DNA of 41,464 nt from Candidatus Rifleibacteriota bacterium (GCA_018818125.1 JAHISQ010000103.1:1-41464), one strand, 5' to 3'. Positions 24,778 to 33,555 are shown, numbered from the stretch's first letter. Notes: generated by a model from the sequence alone, not told the origin. Numbers and translations are program-made.

Positions 24778-27161
24778 CAGATTTCGCTACCTCCAGCTCT
24801 GAAAGAAAAGGACGTTTTAACCGGACCAATGCTGATATGATAAGGATCTAATTTTGTTCCATCCAGGGTAGCAGCCGCATTGTAGATGGCAGGATCATGC
24901 TCAATGTATAACTTACCACCGGCTGCCAGCCCGCTGTTAGCAGAATCCTGCAGGCTCAGAGAATCAACCAGCAGATTCCCATAGATGGTGACGTTGGATC
25001 GATTGTTCAGAATGATATTGCCCTGCTGCAAGGAATTATCCGACTGCGGAGGGTCATAAAAAGCCACCAGTGAAGCGCATATTTTGACATTATCTACCGC
25101 AGGATCAATCTTAAAATCACCCCGGCGCAGATAGATTCTGAGAGAATCGCTGGTCGGCGGGTCGTTTAGTCGCTTCAGATTGCCAAGCGTACAGTTGCCT
25201 TGCCGAATATAAATAAGACCTTTGCCTTGAAACTGGGTGACACCAGATAAATCGAGGTCACCGGCCGCAATGTACATAAAACCGTCGAGATAGAGTGTTT
25301 TGCCATCGGATGTTCTGCCATCGTTGGGAGCACGTTCAGCCAGAAAATCAGCGGCCGACACATAGTTCCAGCTCGCATTCTTAAAGTCAACCACTCGACC
25401 GAATCTAAAGGCCTCAACCGTGCTGCCTGTCGGCTGCGCCGGCCTGGGAATTATTGTCGTCGGAGATTGCATTGGGTCATACTCGTCTGGCTGTCCGCTA
25501 CCATTATAGCATTTTATCTTTTCGCCCCACAAAGTATTCAAAGAAAGCTCATCTATGGCACGGCTCTTCATAAATCTATCGTCAAACAGATTTGGAGCGA
25601 GCTGTGGTCCCAATTGCGTAGTCAAAAAGCTGCCGGTCTTATCTTTACGCAGATACTTGTTGGTGACAACTCTTATGTTTACTGGCACCGGCGTCGGCGC
25701 GGCAAACTGGACATTTGCAGTAAATTCATCGAGATAGGCGATTTTGAAGAATCTTAGATAGGCATTGCCTTCTATGAGCACAGGAACATCGTTATCTTCG
25801 CCATAGAACTGCTGCATGACGCCAACGCTGGATCTTTCATGGTTATATTGGTTTCCATCGACCAGCTCACGGTATTCTGCCATGTAAGGACCGTAATTGC
25901 CGGCACCCATAGCTATCGAAGAAAGACCGGCATAGCGATCTGGCAGCGTTGTATTTAGGGGCGGGCAACCTGACGTGTAAACGTTCCAGAGTGATGCGGC
26001 ATCGGTGTATCCCCAGCGATACTCCCAGTTCTGCTGACAGGTGTTGAGCAATTTTACGAATTCTTTACAGGCAGAATAATTTCCCCCGTTGGCTTTATCT
26101 ACAAAATCCTGGCACATCATCTGCGCATAAGCGTTTGGATTGCTCAACTTGGCTATGCTTCTCTTGCATTTCTCCCTCAAATTCGCAGCTACCATGTAAG
26201 GCTCGGTTGCAACGCCGGCTTGCACCATACACGCATCAGCAGCGAGATTTATCACGCGCTCAAATTCATTGACTACCTGCGGATTAAGCACAAACATGTC
26301 AACACTGACCCCGCCAAGCGCGTTAAACGGCTTCACATTTTCGTAAAACAAGCGGTTAAATACCGGGTAACCCGCCGGGATGCCCGGAAAAGAGGTGAGA
26401 GTGTTCTGTCCAAAAATCTTCGCAAACCCTTTGAGACCGTTATGATCTTCGTAATAGAGGTCAAACCACAAGTCTTTTCGCGGATCCTTACATGTAGGAT
26501 AGTTGTCATTACCTATAAACACACGCGAGATATCGTATGGATCATCATCACTGCGAACGCCCTTAATAATCAGACGACGACTGGTATTGTTGTAATCATT
26601 ACAGTAGTTCTTAACAAAAAGCGCATACTTGTCGAGCGTATGACGCAGATCAATCAGCCTCACATCGCGACGCTCGTGAGCTTCCATGGTTATTTCGCCA
26701 GCTCCCTCTCGCCATGCCTTCGACTCCAGATCGATATAGCCATTATAGGCCAACATAGAATTGTATATGGAACGGCGAAACACTTTTAAAACAGCGCTAC
26801 TGCGGACTTTAAGATTATAGCCCACCTTGGCCAGTTTAATGGTCTCCTGAGGTTCAAAAGGTGAAAGCAGCTCAACAGTAAGTGGTAGCGTGGGGGAGGC
26901 TGTATCCAGAAAAACTTTCGAGCGAATCGTGTTGAAAATATTGCTCCCAGGAACTAGATTAACTCGACTTTTGATCATGGCGATCATTTCGGCATTGGCC
27001 GACTGAGCAACAAGAGCCAGCCTGTTCTGGTCTACGTTTCTTGAAAGCTGGGTCACCGCACCGGTTTTAAAACTGTTCAGTGCAAAGGCCATGATCGCAA
27101 GGCCTAAAAGCACTGTTATCACGATATAAAGAACAAAGCCGTGTCGGCCGATATTTCTCAT
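24777..27161 (-). CDS. Large PilX/GspK-like pilus-tip-type protein
   Basis: The 794-residue protein begins RNIGRHG then FVLYIVITVLLGLAIMAFAL, a prepilin-like helix lacking Glu at +5, as in GspK/PilX. GspK caps pseudopilus tips and lacks that Glu. The central part (about 180-480) contains about ten cysteines in pairs (KNYCNDY, CKDPRKD, DACMVQ, REKCKRS, MMCQDF, YSACKEF, NTCQQN) and may be disulphide-stabilised. Residues about 600-780 are Gly/Asn-rich beta strands resembling a beta-helix (GDLDLSGV, GKGLIYIRQGN, NNRSNVTIYGNLLVDSL). It heads the cluster. I choose the ATG at 27159-27161 over 27188, which has no ribosome binding site. Confidence 0.75.
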   Translation of the reverse strand: MRNIGRHGFVLYIVITVLLGLAIMAFALNSFKTGAVTQLSRNVDQNRLALVAQSANAEMIAMIKSRVNLVPGSNIFNTIRSKVFLDTASPTLPLTVELLSPFEPQETIKLAKVGYNLKVRSSAVLKVFRRSIYNSMLAYNGYIDLESKAWREGAGEITMEAHERRDVRLIDLRHTLDKYALFVKNYCNDYNNTSRRLIIKGVRSDDDPYDISRVFIGNDNYPTCKDPRKDLWFDLYYEDHNGLKGFAKIFGQNTLTSFPGIPAGYPVFNRLFYENVKPFNALGGVSVDMFVLNPQVVNEFERVINLAADACMVQAGVATEPYMVAANLREKCKRSIAKLSNPNAYAQMMCQDFVDKANGGNYSACKEFVKLLNTCQQNWEYRWGYTDAASLWNVYTSGCPPLNTTLPDRYAGLSSIAMGAGNYGPYMAEYRELVDGNQYNHERSSVGVMQQFYGEDNDVPVLIEGNAYLRFFKIAYLDEFTANVQFAAPTPVPVNIRVVTNKYLRKDKTGSFLTTQLGPQLAPNLFDDRFMKSRAIDELSLNTLWGEKIKCYNGSGQPDEYDPMQSPTTIIPRPAQPTGSTVEAFRFGRVVDFKNASWNYVSAADFLAERAPNDGRTSDGKTLYLDGFMYIAAGDLDLSGVTQFQGKGLIYIRQGNCTLGNLKRLNDPPTSDSLRIYLRRGDFKIDPAVDNVKICASLVAFYDPPQSDNSLQQGNIILNNRSNVTIYGNLLVDSLSLQDSANSGLAAGGKLYIEHDPAIYNAAATLDGTKLDPYHISIGPVKTSFSFRAGGSEI

Positions 27162-27204
27162 ATTCAACTCACTTAAGGTTTGATACATTTTCTGCTACTT
27201 TTAC

Positions 27205-27210
27205 ATTATA
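27205..27210 (-). promoter_or_regulatory. Possible -10 element for the prepilin-like cluster
   Basis: A perfect TATAAT on the minus strand, about 45 bases before the ATG of the PilX-like gene. No good -35 lies 16-18 bases upstream, so an activator may be needed. Confidence 0.45.
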
Positions 27211-27308
27211 TACGATATTATTGCAGAAAATGATGCAAAATTTCAATCTTTGCACTTAGTCGAAGGATTAAAGTGTCTTGCATTCACGGGTAAGTGCTGT
27301 TAGTTTGT

Positions 27309-27367
27309 TACGTGGTTCTTATGGCCTTTGGCCATAAGAACCACGTATCCCGCAGTGCTCACCGGGA
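27309..27367 (+). promoter_or_regulatory. Two-hairpin leader element, copy A
   Basis: Hairpin 1 has perfect 18-bp arms (27309-27326 and 27330-27347) with a TTT loop. Hairpin 2 is TCCCG (27348-27352), a 10-base loop, CGGGA (27363-27367). The same arrangement, with the shared block CCACGTATCCCGCAGTG, occurs at 37873-37927. It ends 41 bases before the ATG of the 459-residue protein. Between them are GCCTGCAGGC (27384-27393) and the binding site AGGAGG (27394-27399). It could be a cis-acting RNA or a mobile repeat. Nothing else is seen in the 220-base gap except the -10 of the divergent cluster. Confidence 0.6.
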
Positions 27368-27408
27368 AATGTATGGTCATTTTGCCTGCAGGCAGGAGGT
27401 AGTCCCAA

Positions 27409-28788
27409 ATGAAACAAAGCCATTTTTATATCATCACTGTTTTATCAATTCTTGTGATCGTTCTGTGCCGCGAGATTACTGCGCAGCAACCAGAGTTGCC
27501 AGTTGTAATAGCTTATCAAATCGATCGGGAAGCAAAATTTTTGAGTGAGCCCGGCAATAACCCCGTTGAAATTCTGCGACGTCTCGGGCGTTCGCTGAAC
27601 ACCCAATGGCAGGCAGACAAAGTCTCTCTGCAGGCGGCATCGCTGTTTGATGTTTCAAAAATTGGCGGACCAGAATTTCTCAGACCCACAGCCGATATTC
27701 AGCTGACGGCAGCACAGAACAAAACCGCCAGCGACATGCTGAAGCGTTACCAGAATGTTCTTCAAGAACTCGTAGACTCATGCAAACCGGCATCACAGGC
27801 ACTTGTAATCAGAGCTATCTGCGAAAGTTCCACCTTGAAGAAGGCGCTCGCCAAGCCAATTGAAAACACAGATAAGAGCATAAGCGAATCTGCTGCTATT
27901 GAGCGCGCTCAAGCAGAGCTGATGCCAATTCTTGATGCATCAGATTATCTGGCTGCTGCTCTGGTAATTTCAGGCAACGGTTGCTTTGGTAAACTGAAAA
28001 TTATCTCTGAGAAAGAACAGCTGGCAAACGATAAAATAGCGCATGACATCAGCATTGGCCAGTTTATAAACGAAGAATCACTGATGTTTTTCTGCCAAAC
28101 CCATCCGATAGATAATCCGGCAGAAGCATTCAAGCAACTGCTCGCCATACCTCAGTCTGCAACTGTGATTGGCATGGTCGCTTCGGCTGGACTAGACTTT
28201 GAAAAAGACATTCTCGCCAACACAGCCAGAGAAAGTATTCTCTACATAAACCTTGAGCCAAGTGGGGATGGCGGTATTCCGGACGTAAGATTTGTAGCAC
28301 CAGTTCCGGACATAGAGAAACTAAGAGGCAATCTCGATAAATTCAAGACACTCTGCCAGCAGACCGGTATCTTTACGTCTCCATTGGCAGGCGAATTCCC
28401 GATGGTCAAGCTCAGCTACTTCATGTTGCCGCAGGCCGCCGTATATGTTGGACTTTCCGGAAAATTTCTGGTTATAGCAGCCTCACAGAAAAACCTTCTC
28501 AATGAACTGGTTCACATTAAAAATGTCGAAACCAATGTTAAAGCAGGACAGGCGAGTCCGGAAAAACTGAAGAGATTCTGGAGAATAAGAACCTCCGACT
28601 TCAACCTGCAGCTGCAGAAACTGCTGCAGTCGCCAATGCTGATATCGCAAGGAATCCCGCCGATTACCAATCTGACCTTTCTCGACGACATTGAGAACCT
28701 GATTCTAAAAAGTCGCGCCACTCCTGCCTCTATCGAATTTTCCCTTGAAATACCATTAAGGTCTGTAAAAAAACAATTGCAGAATTGA
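27409..28788 (+). CDS. Exported protein of unknown function
   Basis: I do not recognise a family. The 459-residue protein has a signal peptide (to about 24, EITAQQ). The mature part is a mixed alpha/beta protein with few cysteines and no obvious catalytic motif. It alternates helical stretches (RYQNVLQELVDSCKPASQAL) with beta segments (SAATVIGMVASAG type), and ends in ATPASIEFSLEIPLRSVKK. The overall look resembles DUF3352-type exported proteins, but this is a weak impression. AGGAGG is nine bases before the ATG. It is preceded by the two-hairpin element and followed by 111 bases before the PhnD-type gene. Confidence 0.7.
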   Translation: MKQSHFYIITVLSILVIVLCREITAQQPELPVVIAYQIDREAKFLSEPGNNPVEILRRLGRSLNTQWQADKVSLQAASLFDVSKIGGPEFLRPTADIQLTAAQNKTASDMLKRYQNVLQELVDSCKPASQALVIRAICESSTLKKALAKPIENTDKSISESAAIERAQAELMPILDASDYLAAALVISGNGCFGKLKIISEKEQLANDKIAHDISIGQFINEESLMFFCQTHPIDNPAEAFKQLLAIPQSATVIGMVASAGLDFEKDILANTARESILYINLEPSGDGGIPDVRFVAPVPDIEKLRGNLDKFKTLCQQTGIFTSPLAGEFPMVKLSYFMLPQAAVYVGLSGKFLVIAASQKNLLNELVHIKNVETNVKAGQASPEKLKRFWRIRTSDFNLQLQKLLQSPMLISQGIPPITNLTFLDDIENLILKSRATPASIEFSLEIPLRSVKKQLQN

Positions 28789-28899
28789 TCAGCAGTAGTT
28801 TTTAGAAGGAAGAGCTATTTTTGCTTAACAAGTAGTAGCCATTGAAAAAGTGTTTGTGTTATACATTACAGATAGTTCTGTCATAAGGGAGAAATTCTG

Positions 28900-29865
28900 A
28901 TGGGGAAGAAATTAACTTTTGCTCTGTTGGTGGTCGCACTGATTTCGACTCTGTTGTTGCCTGGTTGTGGTAGTTCTGGGGACAACAAGCCCAAAGACAC
29001 CCAAGCACAAACCGATCCAGTTAAAACGTTGCAACAGACTGAACCAGCTGAGGGCACCGCGAGCTCCCCTTACAGCAATACGATTCTTAAACTTGGCCGA
29101 ATCCCCTTCACCAATTCGACGGCCATGGTTCACAAACATAACAAATTCCTCGAATACCTCACAAAAAAACTTGGAGTCAAGCAAACACGGCTGCAGACAG
29201 CTTCTGACTACGCAGGCATAATGAATCTACTCATAAAGGGAGAGATCGACATAGCCTGGCTGGCAACCATGACCTCTGTCGAAGCTCGCAACAACCCCGA
29301 AATTCAGCTTCTGGTTAAGCCTATCAGATTTGGCACCACTTCTTACCGTGGCATTATAATTACTCGACAGGACAGCGGTATAAGAAGCCTCAAAGACCTT
29401 AAAGGCAAAAAGTTTGCATGGGTCGAAAAAGAATCCGCCTCGGGTTATACCTTTCCCAAAGCACTTTTACTGGAAGCGGGCATCCACACCGAAAAAGATT
29501 TCTCTGAAGCAGCTTTTCTAAGTAAGCATGACGCTGTAGTCCTAAACGTGCTGCTTGGAAAATACGATGCAGGCGCATGCTACGACGATGCACGCAACAC
29601 TCTACGCGACAAAAGCAAAATGGATGAGTTAACAATTCTGGCGACAACACCAGACATAACGAATGAACCAATTGTGGTCCGCAAGAGCCTGCCACCCGAC
29701 CTAATCGAAAAAATCAAGCAAGCTCTGCTTGATTTGAGCATAAAAACTCCCGAAGGCAAAGAAATACTTGATGACCTTACTGATGTTCAAGGTTTTTTAC
29801 CAATTAAAGACACCGATTATGATTACATAGAAAAGGTGCAAACTCTCTTAGAACAGCATAAATAA
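28900..29865 (+). CDS. PhnD-type substrate-binding lipoprotein
   Basis: The 321-residue protein has a lipobox LLPGC with Cys23 as the lipidated residue, then a Thr/Gln-rich tether. The PhnD-like periplasmic-binding domain runs about 60-310: KLGRIPFTNSTAMVHKHNKFLEYL (split by its own fold elements), GEIDIAWLATMTSVEARN, SGIRSLKDLKGKKFAWVEKESASGYTFP, KYDAGACYDDARN. Members bind phosphonate, phosphite or phosphate for ABC transport. No permease or ATPase gene adjoins. Instead a membrane GGDEF protein starts 23 bases on, so a ligand-sensing role is likely. Confidence 0.88.
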   Translation: MGKKLTFALLVVALISTLLLPGCGSSGDNKPKDTQAQTDPVKTLQQTEPAEGTASSPYSNTILKLGRIPFTNSTAMVHKHNKFLEYLTKKLGVKQTRLQTASDYAGIMNLLIKGEIDIAWLATMTSVEARNNPEIQLLVKPIRFGTTSYRGIIITRQDSGIRSLKDLKGKKFAWVEKESASGYTFPKALLLEAGIHTEKDFSEAAFLSKHDAVVLNVLLGKYDAGACYDDARNTLRDKSKMDELTILATTPDITNEPIVVRKSLPPDLIEKIKQALLDLSIKTPEGKEILDDLTDVQGFLPIKDTDYDYIEKVQTLLEQHK

Positions 29866-29888
29866 CTCTTGCCATCCTGGAACGGAAA

Positions 29889-31691
29889 GTGAAAAAACTA
29901 GAACACTCAACAAAGTTTTCGATAAAGATAAAGTTTATCTTTGGGATTGCCCTGCTGGTTGGAATCATCATCGGCGCGAACTCTTACTTCTCGTCACGAA
30001 GAGAAGAAACTTTGTTGACTAAATTAATGGATGAATCAGGGCTGCTGCTTTCATCAACCCTCGCCATCGCCTGTCAGGATCCGATAATAAGCCAGTCTTA
30101 TGATGCCCTGGTTCCTTATACGGAGAGGATTATTGCTGGTGGCCAGGATGTACAGGAGATTTCAATACTTGATCTCGACGGGCGCTATCTTGCGCATCGC
30201 CTCAGAGGCGATGCTGACAGCCTGTTAGGCCGTATGGCAAACGATTCATTGCGCAAAACTATCGATAAATTCGAGATTCCGGGCATACTCCTGTCGGAAG
30301 ATGGTAAATTTGTAGATTATATAGCACCCATCAAGGTCGGCACTTCAAAGTTTGGCACAGTAATCCTGCGATTCGGCTTTGCCCGACTCACAGACGCCAA
30401 GTCTGTCAGCCGCTGGGAGATATTTGTGATTGCCATGATCGGACTGCTGGCAGGTATAGTTCTCTCTGTCATACTGGCAAAGTTTATCACCAAAGGGCTC
30501 GACAATCTCATTGAAGGCACCCAGGCAATTGAAAGCGGTGATCTAAGCTACCGTATAAAATCGTCTTCAAACGATGAAATCGGCACCTTAGCGCATCGTT
30601 TCAATGAGATGCTTGACGCACTCGAAGCAAACAACCGCGCGCTGGACCGCAAAATTTTTGAAATAGAAACCCTGTTCAAAGCCAGTCAGGCAATGAACTT
30701 TCAAAGCGACACCGACAAATTGATCAAACAAATCCTTGAAATGGCCGGCAAGGCAATTCGAGCCCAGCGCTGTTCGATCATGCTTCAAACTGGCTCCGGC
30801 GACGAACTTGAAACCAAGATTGTCTTTGGTGCCGATGAAGACAATAAAGTCTTAGACACTCAAACCGCGATCAGAATCAAGTCCGGCGAAGGCGTGGCCG
30901 GCACCGTGCTTAAAACCGGCAACAGCATTATTGTTAATGAAGGTCACAAAGATCCTTTGTTTAAAAGCTTTGACTGCACAGCAGAATCTGAAAAAACTAT
31001 TGTCAACCTGATTTCTGTGCCTCTTAAGATCAAGGACCGCGTAACCGGAGTAATAAACGGTGTCAACAAAGAAAACAATGAGCCATTCACCGAAGAAGAT
31101 CAGCGCCTCCTGGAAGCACTGGCACAGCAGGCAGCCATGGCCGTCGAGCATGCCCGACTTTATGAACTGGCGATTACAGATGGTCTTACCAAACTGTTCA
31201 TTCACCGCTACTTTCAGGGCAGACTCGAAGAAGAAATGGTCCGCGCACGGCGATACCACACAGCCTGTTCACTTGTCATGTTCGACATTGACCATTTCAA
31301 GAAGTTCAACGACACCTATGGTCATCAGCAAGGTGACATCGTATTGATAGAAGTTGCCAAGCTGGTTAAACAAACAATTCGCGAAACGGTTGATATACCG
31401 GCACGCTATGGCGGAGAAGAATTTACAATAATCCTGCCAGAAACTGATGCCAAAGGCGCACATCTGGTAGCTGAACGACTGCGCAAAACCATTGAAGCAT
31501 ATGACTTTCAAGGGCAGGAACAGGCTCTCAAGGTTACTGTATCACTTGGCATTGCCACGTTCCCGGACCATGCCAGCGTCAAAAGCGTTCTGATTAAAAA
31601 AGCAGACATGGCTCTTTACGAGTGCAAAGGCCGTGGCCGAAACTGCTCATTTATCTACGAAGACAGCCTTGCCGACAAACCTCAGCCCTGA
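29889..31691 (+). CDS. Membrane sensor diguanylate cyclase (dCache-like/HAMP/GAF/GGDEF)
   Basis: The 600-residue protein probably makes c-di-GMP. Layout: helix 11-33, periplasmic sensor about 34-176, helix 177-197, HAMP 198-252, GAF about 275-422, GGDEF about 425-590. The active site is GGEEF (508-512), with DIDHFKKFNDTYGH and the substrate-binding Asn and Asp. The inhibitory I-site is degenerate: the residues before IPARYGGEEF read ETVD where RxxD is expected (Arg498 is one position off), so feedback inhibition may be lost. The start is GTG. Its stop shares the TGATG with dusB. Confidence 0.92.
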   Translation: MKKLEHSTKFSIKIKFIFGIALLVGIIIGANSYFSSRREETLLTKLMDESGLLLSSTLAIACQDPIISQSYDALVPYTERIIAGGQDVQEISILDLDGRYLAHRLRGDADSLLGRMANDSLRKTIDKFEIPGILLSEDGKFVDYIAPIKVGTSKFGTVILRFGFARLTDAKSVSRWEIFVIAMIGLLAGIVLSVILAKFITKGLDNLIEGTQAIESGDLSYRIKSSSNDEIGTLAHRFNEMLDALEANNRALDRKIFEIETLFKASQAMNFQSDTDKLIKQILEMAGKAIRAQRCSIMLQTGSGDELETKIVFGADEDNKVLDTQTAIRIKSGEGVAGTVLKTGNSIIVNEGHKDPLFKSFDCTAESEKTIVNLISVPLKIKDRVTGVINGVNKENNEPFTEEDQRLLEALAQQAAMAVEHARLYELAITDGLTKLFIHRYFQGRLEEEMVRARRYHTACSLVMFDIDHFKKFNDTYGHQQGDIVLIEVAKLVKQTIRETVDIPARYGGEEFTIILPETDAKGAHLVAERLRKTIEAYDFQGQEQALKVTVSLGIATFPDHASVKSVLIKKADMALYECKGRGRNCSFIYEDSLADKPQP

Positions 31692-32752
31692 TGCTTCAGA
31701 GTTCTTATAACAAAGAGCTCCAGTGGCTTGATGACCCTGCAGCACCATTTGCCACCACCCTGCAAACACCTGCTGCCAGCAACCCTGTCTTAAACCGTGT
31801 AAAGCAGCTAAAAATTGGCAATCTGACTTTGCCTAACAACCTTGTTCTCGCTCCAATGGCCGGCGTAACCGATGGCTCTTTTCGCCTGCTCTGTTCAAGA
31901 CTCGGCGCCGGATTTACGGTTTCTGAACTGGCCAGTGCCCGGGCAATAACCCTGAAAAGCCGACAGACCATCGATATGGTTAGATTTCAGGGTCAGACGC
32001 GTCCATACGCTGTACAACTTTTCGGAGCAGATCCGCAAATTATGGCCAAGGCCGCCTCATTTATCGAAGAACTACAAATATGTGATGTCATTGATCTGAA
32101 CATGGGTTGCCCAGTTCCAAAGGTGGTTAAAACCGGTGCAGGCTCGGCACTTATGAAAACCCCTGACCTCGCTGCCAGCATAATCAAAGCTGTTTCGCAG
32201 GCTGTCAAACTACCTGTTACCATAAAATGCCGTATTGGCTGGAACGAGAGCAGCATAAATGTTCTTGACTTCGTAAAAGTTGTTCTCGATGCAGGAGCAC
32301 AGGCTGTTACCGTCCATGCAAGAACCAGGCAGGCCGGCTATTCTGGAACCGCACAGTGGCAACATCTGCAGGGAATCAAGGATCTGTGCGGAACGCGCCC
32401 CTTTATAGCCAATGGAGACATCTCGGCACCCGAACATCTCGATCAACTGGCCGAACAAACCGGCTGCGATGGTTTTATGATCGGCAGAGGCTGCGTTGGC
32501 AAACCATGGCTTTTCTCACAACTTCTGGGGCATGAATTTTACCAGGACAATCATATAAAATGGAAAATTTTTCGGCACCACCTCATAGACATGCTTATGG
32601 AGCATGGACCGACAGCAGTCCCGCTATTCAGGGTGCATTTGTTCGGTTACCTCAAAAGTCATGTAAATGCAGCCAGACTTAGACACGCATTGTGCAATGA
32701 ACGCAGCCCCAGCGTGGTTTTACAGACCGGCAAAGACTTCTTTACTCTATAA
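31691..32752 (+). CDS. dusB: tRNA-dihydrouridine synthase (DusB type)
   Basis: The flavoenzyme reduces uridine in the tRNA D-loop. The 353-residue protein has NNLVLAPMAGVTDGSFR (FMN site), DLNMGCPVPKVVKTGAGSALM with the catalytic Cys, KCRIGWNE, VTVHARTRQAGYSGTA and IANGDISAPE, then GCDGFMIGRGCVGKPW. It carries about 45 extra N-terminal residues before the barrel (from MLQSSYNKEL); no other start codon is available nearer the barrel. The ATG overlaps the stop of the diguanylate cyclase, so it is translated in the same transcript. Confidence 0.93.
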   Translation: MLQSSYNKELQWLDDPAAPFATTLQTPAASNPVLNRVKQLKIGNLTLPNNLVLAPMAGVTDGSFRLLCSRLGAGFTVSELASARAITLKSRQTIDMVRFQGQTRPYAVQLFGADPQIMAKAASFIEELQICDVIDLNMGCPVPKVVKTGAGSALMKTPDLAASIIKAVSQAVKLPVTIKCRIGWNESSINVLDFVKVVLDAGAQAVTVHARTRQAGYSGTAQWQHLQGIKDLCGTRPFIANGDISAPEHLDQLAEQTGCDGFMIGRGCVGKPWLFSQLLGHEFYQDNHIKWKIFRHHLIDMLMEHGPTAVPLFRVHLFGYLKSHVNAARLRHALCNERSPSVVLQTGKDFFTL

Positions 32753-32793
32753 ATTTGTTTTTTAAATATAATGAATTCTTAGCCAAAGGCCGA

Positions 32794-32822
32794 TTGACAC
32801 AATATTCTAACGATGTTAGGAT
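32794..32822 (+). promoter_or_regulatory. Promoter of the cNMP/MCP fusion gene, with embedded operator-like dyad
   Basis: Perfect TTGACA (32794-32799), a 17-base spacer and TAGGAT (32817-32822). A near-perfect inverted repeat, ATATTCTAAC (32802-32811), GAT, GTTAGGATAT (32815-32824), fills the spacer and covers the -10. A protein bound there would block RNA polymerase. The ATG is 34 bases after the -10. Confidence 0.65.
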
Positions 32823-32855
32823 ATAGACTCATCTTAATCGCCCTAGAAGGATTGC

Positions 32856-33542
32856 ATGGCTACAGAATCCGGTATTGAAAAAATTCAATTTCTTCAGCAG
32901 GTTACGCTTTTCAAAAGTCTTTCTGACAAAGCGCTTCTTGATCTGGCGGCAATTACGATAGAACAGCAGGTTCCGTCTAAAACTACTGTTATCAAAGAAG
33001 GCGACAAAGGTGACGCTCTCTACATAATTAAAAGCGGTAAAGTCAATATCCTTAAACGGAACAGTGCCGGCATGGATTCGGTTCTGGTTGCTCTCGGCAA
33101 GGGAGCGGTTATCGGCGATATGGCGATTATTGATGAACAGCCAAGATCGGCCTCGGTTGCCACCATCCAGGATTCAACTTTTCTGATCATAACCAAAGAT
33201 GACTTTCGTACTCTGCTGGCAAACGTACCGGAAATCGCATTTCAGATTTTAAAATTAACCACTGAACGTCTGCGAAACACCAATGTACACCTCAAACAAC
33301 TCGAAACATCAACCAATAAGATGGAAGATGTTATCAGAGTTATCACCAAGATTGCACGCAAGAGCAACCTCTTGTCCCTGAACGCTTCAATCGAAGCAGC
33401 CCGCGTTGGCGAAGCCGGACGTGCTTTCTCGGTAGTTGCCGCAGAGATGAAAAGACTCGCAGAAGATTCAGCTCAGGAAGCAAAAAAAATCGACGGACTG
33501 CTCCAGGATCTGCAAACCAAAACAAAAGCAATTTCTGGATGA
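32856..33542 (+). CDS. Soluble cyclic-nucleotide-binding domain fused to a methyl-accepting-chemotaxis signalling tip
   Basis: The 228-residue protein has a CRP-type cNMP-binding domain (about 18-135) with the phosphate-binding cassette [15 protein letters not shown] (87-101). Arg97 and Ser98 are present, and Asp replaces the usual Glu. A linker helix leads to an MCP hairpin tip (about 158-215): [29 protein letters not shown], which matches the CheA/CheW-contact motif (that stretch is 163-191). It has no membrane helix, helix-turn-helix or methylation sites. It may bring cNMP signals to chemotaxis-type kinase arrays. hfq follows 74 bases later, with its own promoter. Confidence 0.85.
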   Translation: MATESGIEKIQFLQQVTLFKSLSDKALLDLAAITIEQQVPSKTTVIKEGDKGDALYIIKSGKVNILKRNSAGMDSVLVALGKGAVIGDMAIIDEQPRSASVATIQDSTFLIITKDDFRTLLANVPEIAFQILKLTTERLRNTNVHLKQLETSTNKMEDVIRVITKIARKSNLLSLNASIEAARVGEAGRAFSVVAAEMKRLAEDSAQEAKKIDGLLQDLQTKTKAISG

Positions 33543-33555
33543 AATAAATCGACGG

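Noticed and set aside
26220..26789. Plus-strand open frame of 189 codons
   Set aside because: Antisense to the PilX-like gene, without ribosome binding site or recognisable product.
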